From the NCBI RefSeq assembly GCF_016545825.1, contig NC_052618.1, forward strand, positions 49,553,127 through 49,617,126: 64,000 nt of DNA, written 5' to 3'. Below the pieces are notes generated by a model. The model did no database searches and was not told the origin of the DNA. It saw only the letters and a program-made list of their open reading frames with translations. The stretch comes from Eucalyptus grandis. Taxonomy: Eukaryota; Streptophyta; Magnoliopsida; Myrtales; Myrtaceae. This document shows, piece by piece, positions 35,768 to 47,890 of the stretch (positions within the stretch are counted from its first letter, which is position 1; each line of letters begins with the position of its first letter). Both the position numbers and the translations under genes were made by a program.

Positions 35768-36866
35768 CTAAATCAGTTTTCTCATTTCATCTTAGAACTC
35801 TCTCAATAGTAGAAAAAATCATCGGGCAAAGGCAATGCTAGCAAATTGACATGAATGTCTCCCTAACTAGTCTACCTACCCATAGCTACTATGTCTATTT
35901 TTAATGATGACACCAATATCTATATTTAAAAGTTGTAGAAAATGGATGTATGGAGTTATAGTCTATCTATTTCCACCATGTAACCATGTAAAATTTGATG
36001 AATTTGCTTATTTGCAAGGTTCTCTTTATTTCTTATGCATTATATACCATACGATCACTGCGTTACTTAATTACCATGCCTAGGCCATTACCCTTGACCC
36101 CTCTCTCTTGATCTTCTTTGTGCTCATGTGCTAGAATGTGATACCTCACCATGAGATCACTAGCTCAAGGCCAACTCTTAATGTTGCGCTTAACCGTGAG
36201 CCTGAGATCTCTAGCTCAAGGCCAACTCTTAATGTCGCGCTTAACCATGAACCTGTGATCAATTGGAGACCAAGCTTGATCAAATAGCTACATGACTATT
36301 TCTATCAAATCCAAAGATCACCAAGAGGGTGGCAACCTCATCGCGAGATCATGAGCTCAAGCCTAACTCTCGATGTCACGGTTGAGCGAGAGCTCACTAT
36401 CAATTCGAAGCCATGCTTGATTGAATTTGGGCGACGTTGCTAATGAAATTCCGTTGTGGTCATGTTGCTGACTTCGCAGCCACCAAAGATACAAAGCTAA
36501 CAAACAAATAAATGAGACAAGATCAAAAAGGAAACTTGGACGCATATTTTGTTGCACTCCTTAGTGCGTTGATTGCACTGTCTAATAATATTTGTCAAAT
36601 CTCTCTCTCTCTCTCTCTCTCTTCACCATTAACCACCCTCTCCGACCCTTGTGGCCACTGTCATCACCATCTTCTTCTCCACATCTTGCCACTCATGTCA
36701 TCCACGACCATCTTTACTTTCTCTATTTGTTGACTCAAAACACTCTCTCCCTCTTTCTGTCTTTTCCCTTACTGCCAATTCTTTGTGAGGTCTCGGGACC
36801 ACCATTGATGATTTGATCTAGCCATGGCCTTTAAGATCTCATTGAAATCTCAATGGGCAAGCAGAT
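35768..36866 (+). other. 3' flank of the receptor kinase, duplicated with 1017-2300
   Basis: Contains a local ~51-bp tandem duplication ('tagctcaaggccaactctta' at about 36162 and 36213) and a (CT)n run at 36601-36622. No gene recognised. Confidence 0.5.
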
Positions 36867-37448
36867 GTCACAACCCAAAATCATCAAGAATGGGGATGAT
36901 ATGATCATCTTTCTGCCCAAAGGATGCAATCTTAAACCACCAAAAATCCATTTCCCCAAAAGTCCCCTCTTTGCTATCACTCTCATACTACTCATTACTA
37001 GCTGAAGAACTTAAAAAGATTCAAAAAAATAGATGGGCAAGTAACCACAGCTCAGTGAGTAGTGCGTATCTCTTCAAGTAGATCGAATATCCACTATACA
37101 CTTATAAAACGAAAGCACAACTCATTTAACCTAAATCCAGAATATAATATACATACTAGATAAAAATAGGTTATATTGCTTCAACATAATCATATACATA
37201 TTAGAAAACACTTGTTAAATTAATAATATCATAACAAATATCAGTGGTTCAATCAATTGATCAATCTCATCAATTCCCACGCCAATGGTCCATTACATTG
37301 GTTAATCTCATGTCACACATTAATGGTTTATTCCATTGATCCATCTTATATAAAAACCACATGTCGATGGTCCATCCGTCAACAAATTATTTGCTCAAAT
37401 CAAATCATGGTCATGACACAACGCCTAATGATAAGGTGACTAAGATTC
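36867..37448 (-). repeat. Possible LTR end of another Gypsy-related element
   Basis: Starts 'tgtcacaaccc', like the rc of an LTR 3' end, and contains 'cagctcagtgagtagtgcg' where the other LTRs have their hairpin. It ends abruptly at LTR B. It could be the missing 3' part of LTR D (56635-57947), but I found no matching duplication. Confidence 0.3.
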
Positions 37449-38005
37449 TGTCACGCCCTAAACTTCGAGTGCACACGTGCATCCCTCGGTGGTCAACTAA
37501 ATTACGACGTTCCCAAGACGTGTCACCGACCCAAACGATATATGCACATGTGGAAGCGAAATAACAATACCAAGACAACAAACAACATGTGGTAGAAAAG
37601 CAGGACAATCAAGTTTCACAAACACCCTTTTATAAACAAACTGAGTTTATATACAAAAGTCTAAACCAAAAAGGGGCTACCAAGCTAACCCTACCTCGGA
37701 CCCTACCTACTTGGGTTCCGGGTCTATCATTACACCATCAAGGATGTCAAGGTCAACTACCTCTACTGCGGACTCCTCAACTTTGGGTCCTTGGTTCGCC
37801 TCGATATCAGCTATGACATCGGTGTCATGCACGGGGTCGAGCTTAAAATGCTCATCAACGATAGCAGGTTTATCGAAACCATCCAAGGGACCTTCCCGAA
37901 CACCATTGGGCCCGCGGCGAAACCACACTTTGAATCTATGAGGGACCAACTGGGGTAGGCCCTCATTCACCCAAATAGTAGTAACCACGAGCTTATGGGT
38001 CCAGT

Positions 38006-38010
38006 TGGGG
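38006..38010 (+). repeat. Target-site duplication TGGGG, left
   Basis: Repeated at 50343-50347. Confidence 0.85.
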
Positions 38011-38717
38011 TGTGACACCCCGAACCCTTCGCAGGTCGTCACCAGCGCCGGTGTTACACCTTATTACCTTTCTTTCTTTCAAAGAAGTGTCCTAATTCGT
38101 AGACACACATTTTTTTTTTTTAAACAATCGGTCCCAACGCGACTCATTAGTGGAAGCAAATTAAAATATCACCGTCTCTCCCCCTACCAACCATGATACA
38201 AATACACACCACTAAACATCATGATTTTTATAAACATGCCACGACACTTCGCTTTCATACATATATAACATGATGGGATTCCCTTCGAGTCGGTACAACA
38301 AATGGAAAGGCTAGGACTCAGCCATGTCCAGCCTAAAACCTCAAAAAGGAACTATCGACCCTCAACATCATACGAGCATAAAAAACCCCCCCCATCGAAA
38401 GTGTCGGCTATCTACATAAAAAAGATCCGGCTTCTACTCGTCGTGCGTGCGGGTCTCACACCCAACCCGGTGCATCGGGCGGTGGCGGCGGCAACATCCC
38501 TCGCATCGCTCCATCCCGACGAACGTGCACAAAAATGAACTCTGAATGACGGGGCCCCGGCCCCAGGCCTATGTCGTACATCACTAGATAGCGTACTCGA
38601 ATAAAAGTCAGTCCGGGAACAGAGGGACAATCTATCTTAGTACACTCGACCTCTACATCGGATGGTAGACCATAAAATATACCACGCGTGACGGCAGGAA
38701 GTGGCATACTGGCTAAT

Positions 38718-38827
38718 CTGAAATGTTATTCCCCAAAAGGGGTGAGTACAACCACTCAGCAAATAGGGAAATCCAATAGCAACTCAATGCATCATGCATA
38801 TCATCATACATTGCAGGCATTCCTTAC
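38718..38827 (-). other. Intron-like module in the 3' LTR
   Basis: Minus strand: donor TGTAAG|GTAAGG, hairpin TGAGT...ACTCA (743-758 of 38 kb) next to CCCCAAAAGGGG, acceptor AACATTTCAG|AT; 110 bp. Confidence 0.5.
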
Positions 38828-38879
38828 CTTACAGTCATGCGCATACTATCATGCATCATCATATCAATTCATAACACAT

Positions 38880-39041
38880 TCCTGTATATCATCATCATCA
38901 TACATGTCATCATCATCATTATCATCACCATGCATATTATCATACATATCACATCATGGAAGATCATCATATCACATCACATATCATTATCATCATCATC
39001 ATGCATATCATATCATGGGTGATCATCATATCACATCACAT

Positions 39042-39091
<50 letters not shown>

Positions 39092-39265
39092 GCATATCAT
39101 CATGTATCCTCATCATGCATATCATCATGCATATTGTATCATGGGTTATCATCATATCACATCACATATCATCATCATCATCATCATCATGCATATCATC
39201 ATGCATATCATATCATGGGTGATCATCATATCACATCACATATCCTCATCATGCATATCATATCA
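38880..39265. repeat. ATC-rich tandem array in the 3' LTR
   Basis: A ~50-60-bp unit built from 'tatcatatcatgggtgatca', 'tcacatcacatatc' and variable (atc)n, with a long pure (atc)n run at 39042-39090. It causes the length difference from the other LTR and the His/Ile/Ser-rich open frames here. Confidence 0.9.
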
Positions 39266-41730
39266 TGGGTTAATTTTTCATCTTTTATCTTTAAATTTGA
39301 TCACCACATCACCCATTTCTCATATCATCAATTTCATCATCCCTTCGGGCAAAGACCTCCGACAGGGTTCCCAACATTCCAGCCATCCCATGGCCACCGG
39401 GCTTCCGGGCCCCACATTCCGGGCATCTCGCATCTCAACTAGCATCACGAGGCATTCCCTTCGGGCAGAAACCTCTGACAGGGCTTCGGGCCTTTACCCT
39501 TCTAGCCAGGCATCTCGCACCCCAATCTTGGCATCGCGAGGCATTCCTTTCGGGCAAAGACCTTCGACAAGGCTTCCGGCCCCCCACATTCCGGGGATCC
39601 TGAATCTCCCAGGGAATTTCGGCGATGTATCTCTATACATTCCAAGCATCATCCGCCATCACAACCCTCTCCTCATTTACCATCATCCATGTTCACCAGT
39701 ATTTTATTCACATTTTAACATGGCACATGGCATGATATCAAACAAATCATACTAGGCATGACATTCACACATGCATTGATTCAAATGCCATACATATGCC
39801 AAGAACTTATTCACATGTGCATCTCAATTCAATATCATAGGCATATCAAGACTTTATCACATGTGCATCTCAATTCAATATCACAGACATACCAAAGCTT
39901 TATTACACATGCCACATAAATTAATTGAATGGAACCTATGGCCAATGAAATAATTCCTTTTTATTTATTATTATTATTATTATTTTATTATTTTAATTTT
40001 ATTACCATATTTATTTATTTTCATAAATAAATATTAAATTCAATATCTATGATGATTTTTTTTTTCCAAAATCATAAAAATTCAAGCAATCATTAATCAA
40101 ACCAATAGAATGACAATTGCATGCAAAATTCATGGCGAACTTGAATTTCACACAATTTCACAATTTTCACAAAATAACACATAATATTCGGATAACAACC
40201 AGAATGCATAGTTTCTGAATAAATTCGATTAAAATACTCATACGGCCTCCAAAATTACGAAATTTTACAGGATGGTAGCCAAGACATTTTCGTGCAACTT
40301 TCATGAAGAACTTCAAGCCAGATTCCTTATAGATTATTTTGTACAACCTCACGAAACTTCTGGAATCCTTACCGCATCGTCCAGAATACACATCTCCGAA
40401 ATATTAAGGTTTAACCTACCTAATCTCTTTCGTTTCCTCTGAAATTTGAATATGTTATGTATTGAGGTGTCCTTTACAAATTTCATGAAGCGATTTAGTC
40501 AAATAACCAAGTTATGGTCACCATTTAAGTCCATGAAGTCTCGGGTGTCACTGAACACATCGCCAGAATCATCGTCTCCAAGATCTAGCCGATTTACTAG
40601 GCTATACTGGTTAATTTTTCTTCAAATTTGAGTATGTTGTATTTTAAGATGTCTCCTACAACTTTCATCGAGAAACCAAAGTGAGATTCTCAACAGAAAC
40701 CAACATGCAACCACGAATCTAGCAAGAGGTCAGTAAAAACTCTCCAGATCTGAGGTCTCCGTATAACAAGACTTTAGCCCCTAAACTCTCCATCATTTTT
40801 CACGAAATTTTAGTATGTGGTAGTTCAAGATGTTAGCTACAACTTTCATGAAGACATCGAAGCCAAAATCGGACTCCAAACACACATGCAAGCTCACACA
40901 AGTTACTGACTCCCACAACCCGAGCAAGAACAGTCATCCGACTTGAGAACAAACCAACCTTACCTCGGTTTTTCTCACTAAAAACACCCAAAATCGAACA
41001 TGCAAAACATATACAAACATGCAAGAGAAGTTAGAGGACTCCACTTGCCTCTAAGATGGATGGTTGACGGCGTACGGCGGTGTACACGGCGAACGGACGG
41101 CGGCACACGGCGGCTCCTCCTCGGCTCCGCCTCCTCTCCCTCTCGGTCTCTCCTTCTCTCTCACGATTTCTCTCTCTCTCTCTCACCCTCTCTCTCGGCC
41201 GAATGAAGCAAAAACCGGTCACTCTCCTTTCTCTCCCTCTTTTTATATCCCCTAAAGCTCATGATTAGCAATCATGAGATTGCCTCACCAATGGCCAATG
41301 CATGGCCTTCCTTCATGCCACTTGTCTTGATCCATGCATGGGCCGGCCACCTCTCCCTTTGGGCCTTAATGGGCTGGTCGAACTCCCTCTTGGGCCGACT
41401 AGCTTGGCCCACCAAGCTTAGGCCAATGGGTCCAAGGCCCATTCGAAAATTAACCCCCTTTTCCTTTTTTTTTTTGAAATTCTCTTATAAATATTTTTGA
41501 ATTCCAATTTTCATCTTGGCCAAAGTCTTGGGACATTTTTGTTCATTGAAATTTAAATCATATGGCCAAGCATAGATTATTAATCTATTAAATTTAAATT
41601 TCCACAACCACAAGCACAAATCATCAAATTAAAAGACTAATGGCTAAAACATAAGCCATGGAAATTCTATCACCTAATTAAAGACTTTAACACACCTTAT
41701 GGCTTAGCTTTGAATTTCTGGGATGCCACA

Positions 41731-41744
41731 ATTCTCCCCACCTT
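41731..41744 (-). other. Polypurine tract of the Tekay-like element
   Basis: Minus strand AAGGTGGGGAGAAT directly before TGTGGCATCC of the 3' LTR. Confidence 0.8.
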
Positions 41745-41765
41745 AGAGAATTTCGTCCTCGAAAT

Positions 41766-42404
41766 TCAAGCACTACTCGTGCCTTCTTTAAACAAATAGG
41801 GGTACTTTTCCTTAATCTGATCCTCACTTTCCCATGTGGCTTCTTCCATATCATGATGTCGCCATAACACCTTAACCAATGGGATCTTCTTGGTCCTAAG
41901 AATTTGCTCCTTTCGATCTAATATCTGCACAGGCTCTTCAATGTACCTTACTTTCTCATCCATTTTGATGGCTTCATGATCGAGTATGTGACCAGGATCC
42001 GGCTGGTACTTCCTCAACATCGATACATGAAACACATCGTGCAGATTCCCTAACTTAGGAGGTAACGCTAAACGATAAGCTACATCCCCTATCTTCTCAA
42101 GAATTTCAAAAGGTCCAACAAATCTAGGGCTTAATTTACCCTTCATCCCGAATCGAGATATTCCTTTCATTGGAGATACCTTAAGGAATACATGGTCTCC
42201 TACACTAAATTCCAAAGGCCTTCTACACCTATCTGTGTAGCCTTTCTGTCTACTCTGAGCTGCTCTAAGTCTTTCTCTAATAACTTCAACAGCCTTAGCG
42301 GTAACTTGTACTAGTTCAAGTCCTGTCAACTTCCTTTCACCCACTTCACTCCAACAGATAGGAGTCCTACACCTCCTTCCATATAATGCCTCATAAGGTG
42401 CCAT
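41766..42404 (-). pseudogene. Integrase C-terminal part and chromodomain-like tail
   Basis: Begins at MAPYEALYGRRC (integrase C-terminal boundary), continues through the GPF(E)ILEKIGDVAYRLALP / VFHVSMLRKY block (GPY/F module) and ends with VLWRHHDMEEATWE, which matches the degenerate chromodomain of the Tekay/Del lineage. The function would be strand transfer and targeting to methylated-histone chromatin. It is in a different frame from the rest of pol. Just upstream (about 42461) a W codon of the integrase core reads TAG. Confidence 0.85.
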
Positions 42405-42630
42405 GCCTATACTTTTCTGAAAGCTATTATTATAGCAAACTTTACCAAATGCAATCTTTCATCCTAATTTCCTTTGTAATCGATTGCACAAGCCCTTAAC
42501 ATATCCTCTAATATCTGGATTACTCTTTCGGTGACCGACCATCGTCCGAGGATGGCTTGATACTAAAGCGAAGCTTAGATCCTAATGCAATTTGAAGACT
42601 TCTCCAAAAATTTGAAGTAAACCTCGAATC

Positions 42631-43056
42631 TCAATCTGAAGTAATAGTCACTGGAACACCATGTAAGCGTACCACTTGACTTACATACATGTCCGCATAC
42701 TTATCCATTGGGTAGTCCATGCGAATCGCTAAGAAATGAGCCGACTTAGTCAAACGATCCACTATCACCCAAATTGAATCATGACTCCTTGATGTCCTTG
42801 GTAATCCTTGCACAAAGTCCATCGTTATATGTTCCCATTTCCATTCTGGAATGTCTAATGGCCTCAAAAGTCCTGCGGGTTTACGATGCTCCGCTTTTAC
42901 TTGCTGACATGTCAAACATTGAGATACGTACTTAGCCGTATCTACCTTCATACCATTCCACCAAAATTGCTGATGCAAATTTCTGTACATCTTTGTACTA
43001 CCTGGGTGGATACTATAATTACTCTTATGTGCCTCCGACAGAATTTCCTTCCTCAA
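42631..43056 (-). pseudogene. Integrase zinc-binding and catalytic core, interrupted
   Basis: The HHCC domain is visible (H...H, then CLTCQQVK), followed by the first catalytic Asp in ITMDFVQGLP and the second at ITSD. The stop TGA at 42631-42633 follows SD where the family has RDSRFTS, so an Arg CGA has probably become TGA. Downstream, 42405-42630 contains at least one frameshift before the next open piece. Confidence 0.85.
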
Positions 43057-43083
43057 TTCCTCATTGTCGGGAACACAAAGTCG

Positions 43084-43592
43084 TCATTGACATCTTACTA
43101 TTCCATCATCAGAGATCTGAAATTCTGATCTTGTTCCTAAAGATACAGCATCTTTCACTTTCAAAATCTCTGGGTCAGATTCTTGTAGGATTTTAATTTT
43201 CTGGATAATCTCTGGCTCAATCCTTAATGCGCTAAGCCTGCCAGTAAGACAATCCGTTTCCAATTTAAACTCCGAATTTGCTACAGATTCTAACAATTCC
43301 CATTCTGCCATTCTCAAACTAGCTATTTCTACAGCCGACTTTCGACTAAGAGCATCTGCTACTCTATTCGCTTTTCCTGGATGATATCTTATCTCATAAT
43401 CATAATCCTTCAACAACTCCATCCACCTCCTTTGTCTCATGTTCAACTCCTTTTGTGAGAACAGATACTTCAAACTTTTATGATCCGTATAAATCTCAAA
43501 CTTTTCCCCATACAAATAGTGTCTCCATATCTTTAAGGCAAACACTATAGCCGCTAGCTCTAAATCATGCGTCGGATAATTTAGCTCATGGG
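43084..43592 (-). pseudogene. RNase H domain and linker to integrase
   Basis: [11 protein letters not shown] and [20 protein letters not shown] are the RNase H signatures, followed by the linker ending at a TGA (43084-43086). An extra base in a G-run (about 43586-43590, plus strand 'tgggggt') puts this piece in a different frame from RT. Confidence 0.85.
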
Positions 43593-43633
43593 GGTTTCAA
43601 TTGTCTGGATGCATAGGCTACAACTTTGTCATG

Positions 43634-44302
43634 CTACATCAACACACATCCTAGTCCTTTGTAAGATACATCACTATACACTGTGAAACCATCAAGTCCA
43701 GTAGGTATAGTCAGAACTGGAGTCGAAGTCAATTTCCTTTTGAACTCCTGAAAACTCCTTTCACATTCTCCATTCCATTCAAACTTCACATTCTTTCGGG
43801 TCAATTTGGTTAAAGGTCCTGCCAGTCTTGAAAATCCTTCAATGAACCTCCTATAATAACTAGCCAGTCCTAAGAAACTTCGTATTTTAGTAGGTGTCGT
43901 TGGTCTCGGCCAATTCACGACCATTTCAACTTTTGCTGGGTCTACTGCAATTCCTTTTCCTGACACCACATGTCCTAGAAATATTATCTGGTCCATCCAG
44001 AATTCACACTTACTAAACTTAGCATACAGCCTATGCTCTCTCAAAGTCTGCAAAACTATTCTCAAATGCTGCTCATGCTCTTTAGACCCTTTTGAATATA
44101 CCAGAATATCATCAATAAAAACAATCACAAACTGGTCTAAATAAGGCTCAAATATTCTATTCATCAAATCCATAAATGCAGCCGGTGCATTAGTCAATCC
44201 AAATGGCATAACAAGGAACTCATAGTGTCCATAACGAGTTTTGAACGCAGTCTTAGGAATGTCCTCCTTCTTAATTCTCAACTGATGGTATCCCGATCTC
44301 AA
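43634..44302 (-). pseudogene. Reverse transcriptase core
   Basis: Contains [24 protein letters not shown], the catalytic [16 protein letters not shown] and the start of RNase H ([14 protein letters not shown]). The stop TAG at 43634-43636 and the one between this piece and the previous (44336-44338) sit in the same frame as flanking coding sequence. Confidence 0.9.
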
Positions 44303-44335
44303 GTCAATCTTAGAGAAAACTGAACTTCCTTGGAG

Positions 44336-45127
44336 CTAGTCAAACAAGTCATCAATTCTAGGCAAATGATACTTATTCTTAATAGTCACCTGATTCAGCT
44401 GCCTATAGTTAATACACAAGCGCATCGATCCATCTTTCTTTTTCACAAACAAGACCGGTGCACCCCAAGGTGAAGCACTTGGTCTAATGAATCCTTTGTC
44501 AAGCAATTCTTGCAGTTGCACTTTCAACTCCTTCAATTCAACTAAGGCCATCCTATATGGGGCTTTTGATATTGGTCCCGTTCCAGGCATTAATTCAATT
44601 TCAAATTCAATCTCTCGCTTTGGCGGCAATCCAGGCAATTCCTTAGGAAATACATCTTGAAATTCGTTAACTACACGAACTTCCTCAAGATTAGGCTCCT
44701 TCCTTGCATAATCTATAACTATGGCTAGGTACCCTTGACATCCTTTGTCAAGTAACTCACAGGCTTCTACTGCCGAAATAAGCGCTACAGGAAAACGGGT
44801 TTGACCTCCTAAAAATTCACAACTAGACTGATCAGGTAAAACGAATTGAATCACCCTTCTATAACAATCCATTCTAGCCCGATACTTACGAAGCAAGTCC
44901 ATTCCTATAATAACGTCAAAATCATACATAGCCATTACAACCAAGTCTATTTCCATATCCTTTCCCCCCATTGATATCTTACAATTTCTACACACCAGCG
45001 TAGACAATACCATATCCTTTAAAGGCGTGGAAACACAAAGAGGCGTCTCAAGAGGCATAACTTCTATCTTATTCAAACATCTATATCTTTCAGACACAAA
45101 CGAATACGTTGCACCCGTGTCAAACAA
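44336..45127 (-). pseudogene. Aspartic protease and N-terminal reverse transcriptase
   Basis: The protease active site FDTGATYSF is at the start, with DVIIGMDLL further on. Then the RT fingers [20 protein letters not shown] and CINYRQLN. It reads in frame with gag upstream (only a TAG at 45197-45199 intervenes) and ends at TAG 44336-44338 inside IDDLFD|LQGSS. Confidence 0.9.
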
Positions 45128-45196
45128 TGCATATGCCTTTTCACCATTAATAAGAATCGTACCTAAGATAACATTTTTGGAAGCTTCTGCTTCCTC

Positions 45197-45610
45197 CTAG
45201 GTAATCACATACACCCTTCCTTGAGCAGGTGGTCTCTGAGGATTTCCTTGCGGGTTTGACCTAACAGCACTCTGATATCCTTGTCTCACCGAGCCAACAC
45301 TCACTTGCGACCTCTCTTGTGGGCAATTCCTCCTAAGATGACCCACTTGTCCACAACCAAAACATTTCTGCTGTCCCGTACAAGGTCTTGGGCCATGACG
45401 TCCACTACACTTCTGACAAATACTAGGCTGATAGGGTGCTTTCCCTATATTCAGACCACTCCTTGTCCCTCCAAAATTCCCAAAATTACTCTTCTTCTTA
45501 ACATTCCAGGTCTGACCTTGACCAAAATAAGGTCTCTTCCCCTTTCTCACATCACTAAAATTCAACGGTTTCTTAAACTCCGACCGCTCTCTTAACAGCT
45601 CCTGCTCCAC
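45197..45610 (-). pseudogene. Gag C-terminal part with CCHC zinc knuckle
   Basis: CFGCGQVGHLRRNC (CX2CX4HX4C) is the nucleocapsid knuckle. The piece is in the same frame as the upstream gag part, from which it is separated by a TAG at 45614-45616, and ends at TAG 45197-45199 after VYVIT. Confidence 0.85.
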
Positions 45611-45613
45611 TAA

Positions 45614-46291
45614 CTACGCCATTTCATAAATCTCATTATAATCCCTTATGTTCAAAGGCACCAGTTGCTTCCTAATGTCAGTCCTCAATCCTTTCAGGAA
45701 TCTCTTAGCCTTCTTTTCCTGATCCTCAATCAATTTAGCAGCATATCTAAACAATTCAGAAAATCTAGCCTCATACTGATCTACTGTCAACCCTTTTTGC
45801 TCCAACTGAACAAATTCAGTAATCTTCCTATCCTTAGCACAATCAGAGAAATGGTTCTTATTGAAAGCCCTAACAAACTCCTCCCAATTAACATTAGTAC
45901 CTGGTGGAAAGATTATGTCCTTCGAAGCTCTCCACCAAAACTTCGCATTTCCCTCCAACTGGTACTCTGCTAAGACTATTTTCTCAGCATCAGTGCAGTC
46001 CAACAGCCGGAAAATTCGTTCAATTCCATCAATCCATTGCTCCACCTCCTCAGGACTTCCCAATCCATTAAACTTAAGTGGCTTCAGCTTCAAAAACTGC
46101 TCCACTAGTCCTTGAGTACGGCGTTCTGCTCCGGGCTGTTGCTGCGCCTGCCTCTCCATCAGATTTCCAATATTGGCTAATGCCTGCAGGATATCTTCCA
46201 TTCGGGGTTCAGCCCTTGCAGCAGAGGCTTCAGCCCTCGATGGATGAGCACTTCCAGCTCGCACCATGACTTTCCTGCAATTTCCAAGCAT
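45614..46291 (-). pseudogene. Gag N-terminal and capsid region
   Basis: Retrotrans_gag-type sequence: FNGLGSPEEVEQWIDGIERIF, KFWWRASKD, FVRAFNKNHF, QLEQKGLTVDQYEARFSEL. The start is the Met at 46291, about 240 bp downstream of the PBS. Together with the downstream pieces it shows that gag-pro-RT was one open frame. Confidence 0.85.
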
Positions 46292-46529
46292 TGCCTCAAG
46301 AATAATCTAAGACTCACTGCCTCCATTCAAAGCAATTACTACTACTACATAAGTAACATATACATGTTACTAGTACCTAAAAGCAACTCAAAATAAACTA
46401 CTGGGGATCTACGAGTGAATACTCATCACCCGTTATTCAATTATTTCATTTTAGATTCTATGGTGTGCATTGTCATCATGTTTCTCAATCTCCAAATGAG
46501 GCTCATTATCACTCCACCTATAACCATTC

Positions 46530-46541
46530 GCTCTGATACCA
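46530..46541 (-). other. Primer-binding site (initiator tRNA-Met)
   Basis: Minus strand TGGTATCAGAGC, 11 bases inside the 5' LTR. Confidence 0.85.
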
Positions 46542-47256
46542 AAAAGGGTGGCTGTGACACTCCGAACCCTTCGCAGGTCATCACCAGTGCTGGTGTTACA
46601 CCTTATTACCTTTCTTTCTTTCGAAGAAGTGTCCTAATTTCCAGACACACATTTTTTTTTAAACAATCGGTCCCAACGCGACTCATTAGCGGAAGCAAAT
46701 TAAAATATCACCGTCTCTCCCCTTACCAACCATGATACAAATACACACCACTAAACATCATGATTTTTATAAACATGCCACGACACTTCGCTTTCATACA
46801 TATATAACATGATGGGATTCCCTTCGGGTCGGTACAACAAAAGGAAAGGCTAGGACTCAGCCACGTCCAGCCTAAAACCTCAAAAAGGAACTATTGACCC
46901 TCAACATCATACGAGCATAAAAAAACTCCCCCATCGAAAGTGTTGGCTATCTACATCAAAAAGAGCCGGTTTCCACTCGTTGCGCGCGCGGGTCTCACAC
47001 CCAACCCGGTGCATCAAGCGGTGGCGGCGGCAACATCCCTTGCATCGCTCCATCCCGACGAACGTGCACAGAAATGAACTCCTGAATGACAGGGCCCCCA
47101 GCCAGGCCTATGTTGTACATCACTAGACAGCGTACTCGAATAAAAGTTAGTCTGTGAACAGAGGGACAGTCTATCTCAGTACACTCGACCTCTACATCGG
47201 ATGGTAGACCATAAAATATACCACGCGTGACGGCAGAAAGGGGCATACTGGCTAAT

Positions 47257-47366
47257 CTGAAATGTTATTCCCCAAAAGGGGTGAGTACAACCACTCAGCA
47301 GATAGGGAAATCCAATAGCAACTCAATGCATCATGCATATCATCATACATTGCAGGCATTCCTTAC
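47257..47366 (-). other. Intron-like module in the 5' LTR
   Basis: Same donor, hairpin and acceptor as at 38718-38827. This copy lies downstream of the putative start site and upstream of the PBS. Confidence 0.5.
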
Positions 47367-47419
47367 CTTACAGCCATGTGCATACTATCATGCATCATCA
47401 TATCAATTCATAACACATT

Positions 47420-47890
47420 CCTGTATATCATCATCATCATACATGTCATCATCATCATTATCATCACCATGCATATCATCATGCATATCATATCATGAAA
47501 GATCATCATATCACATCACATATCATTATCATCATCATCATGCATATCATCATGCATATCATATCATGGGTGATCATCATATCACATCACATATCATCAT
47601 CATGCATATCATATCAATGGTGATCATCATATCACATCACATATCATCATCATCATCATCATCATCATCATCGTCATGCATATCATCATGCATATCATAT
47701 CATGGGTGATCATCATATCACATCACATATCCTCATCATGCATATCATCATGCATATCATATCATGGGTTATCATCATATCACATCACATATCATCATCA
47801 TCATCATCATCATGCATATCATCATGCATATCATATCATGGGTGATCATCATATCACATCACATATCCTCATCATGCATATCATATCATG
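47420..47890. repeat. ATC-rich tandem array in the 5' LTR
   Basis: Counterpart of 38880-39265 with more unit copies but shorter pure (atc)n runs. Confidence 0.9.

Larger units (their letters stand above)
38011..41730 (-). repeat. 3' LTR of the Tekay-like element
   Basis: Starts (minus) TGTGGCATCCCAG, ends GGGGTGTCACA. Contains a TATA box GGATATAAAAAGAG (rc of 41237-41250), a CT-rich tract (41150-41210), a 'cttcgggcaaagacct' repeat of about 100 bp x3 (39345-39590), an ATC-rich array and the intron-like module. Confidence 0.9.

Noticed and set aside
38688..39755. Long open frame rich in His, Ile and Ser
   Set aside because: It is translated from the ATC-rich array in the LTR; all three frames stay open and the same happens at 47227-48227 in the other LTR.
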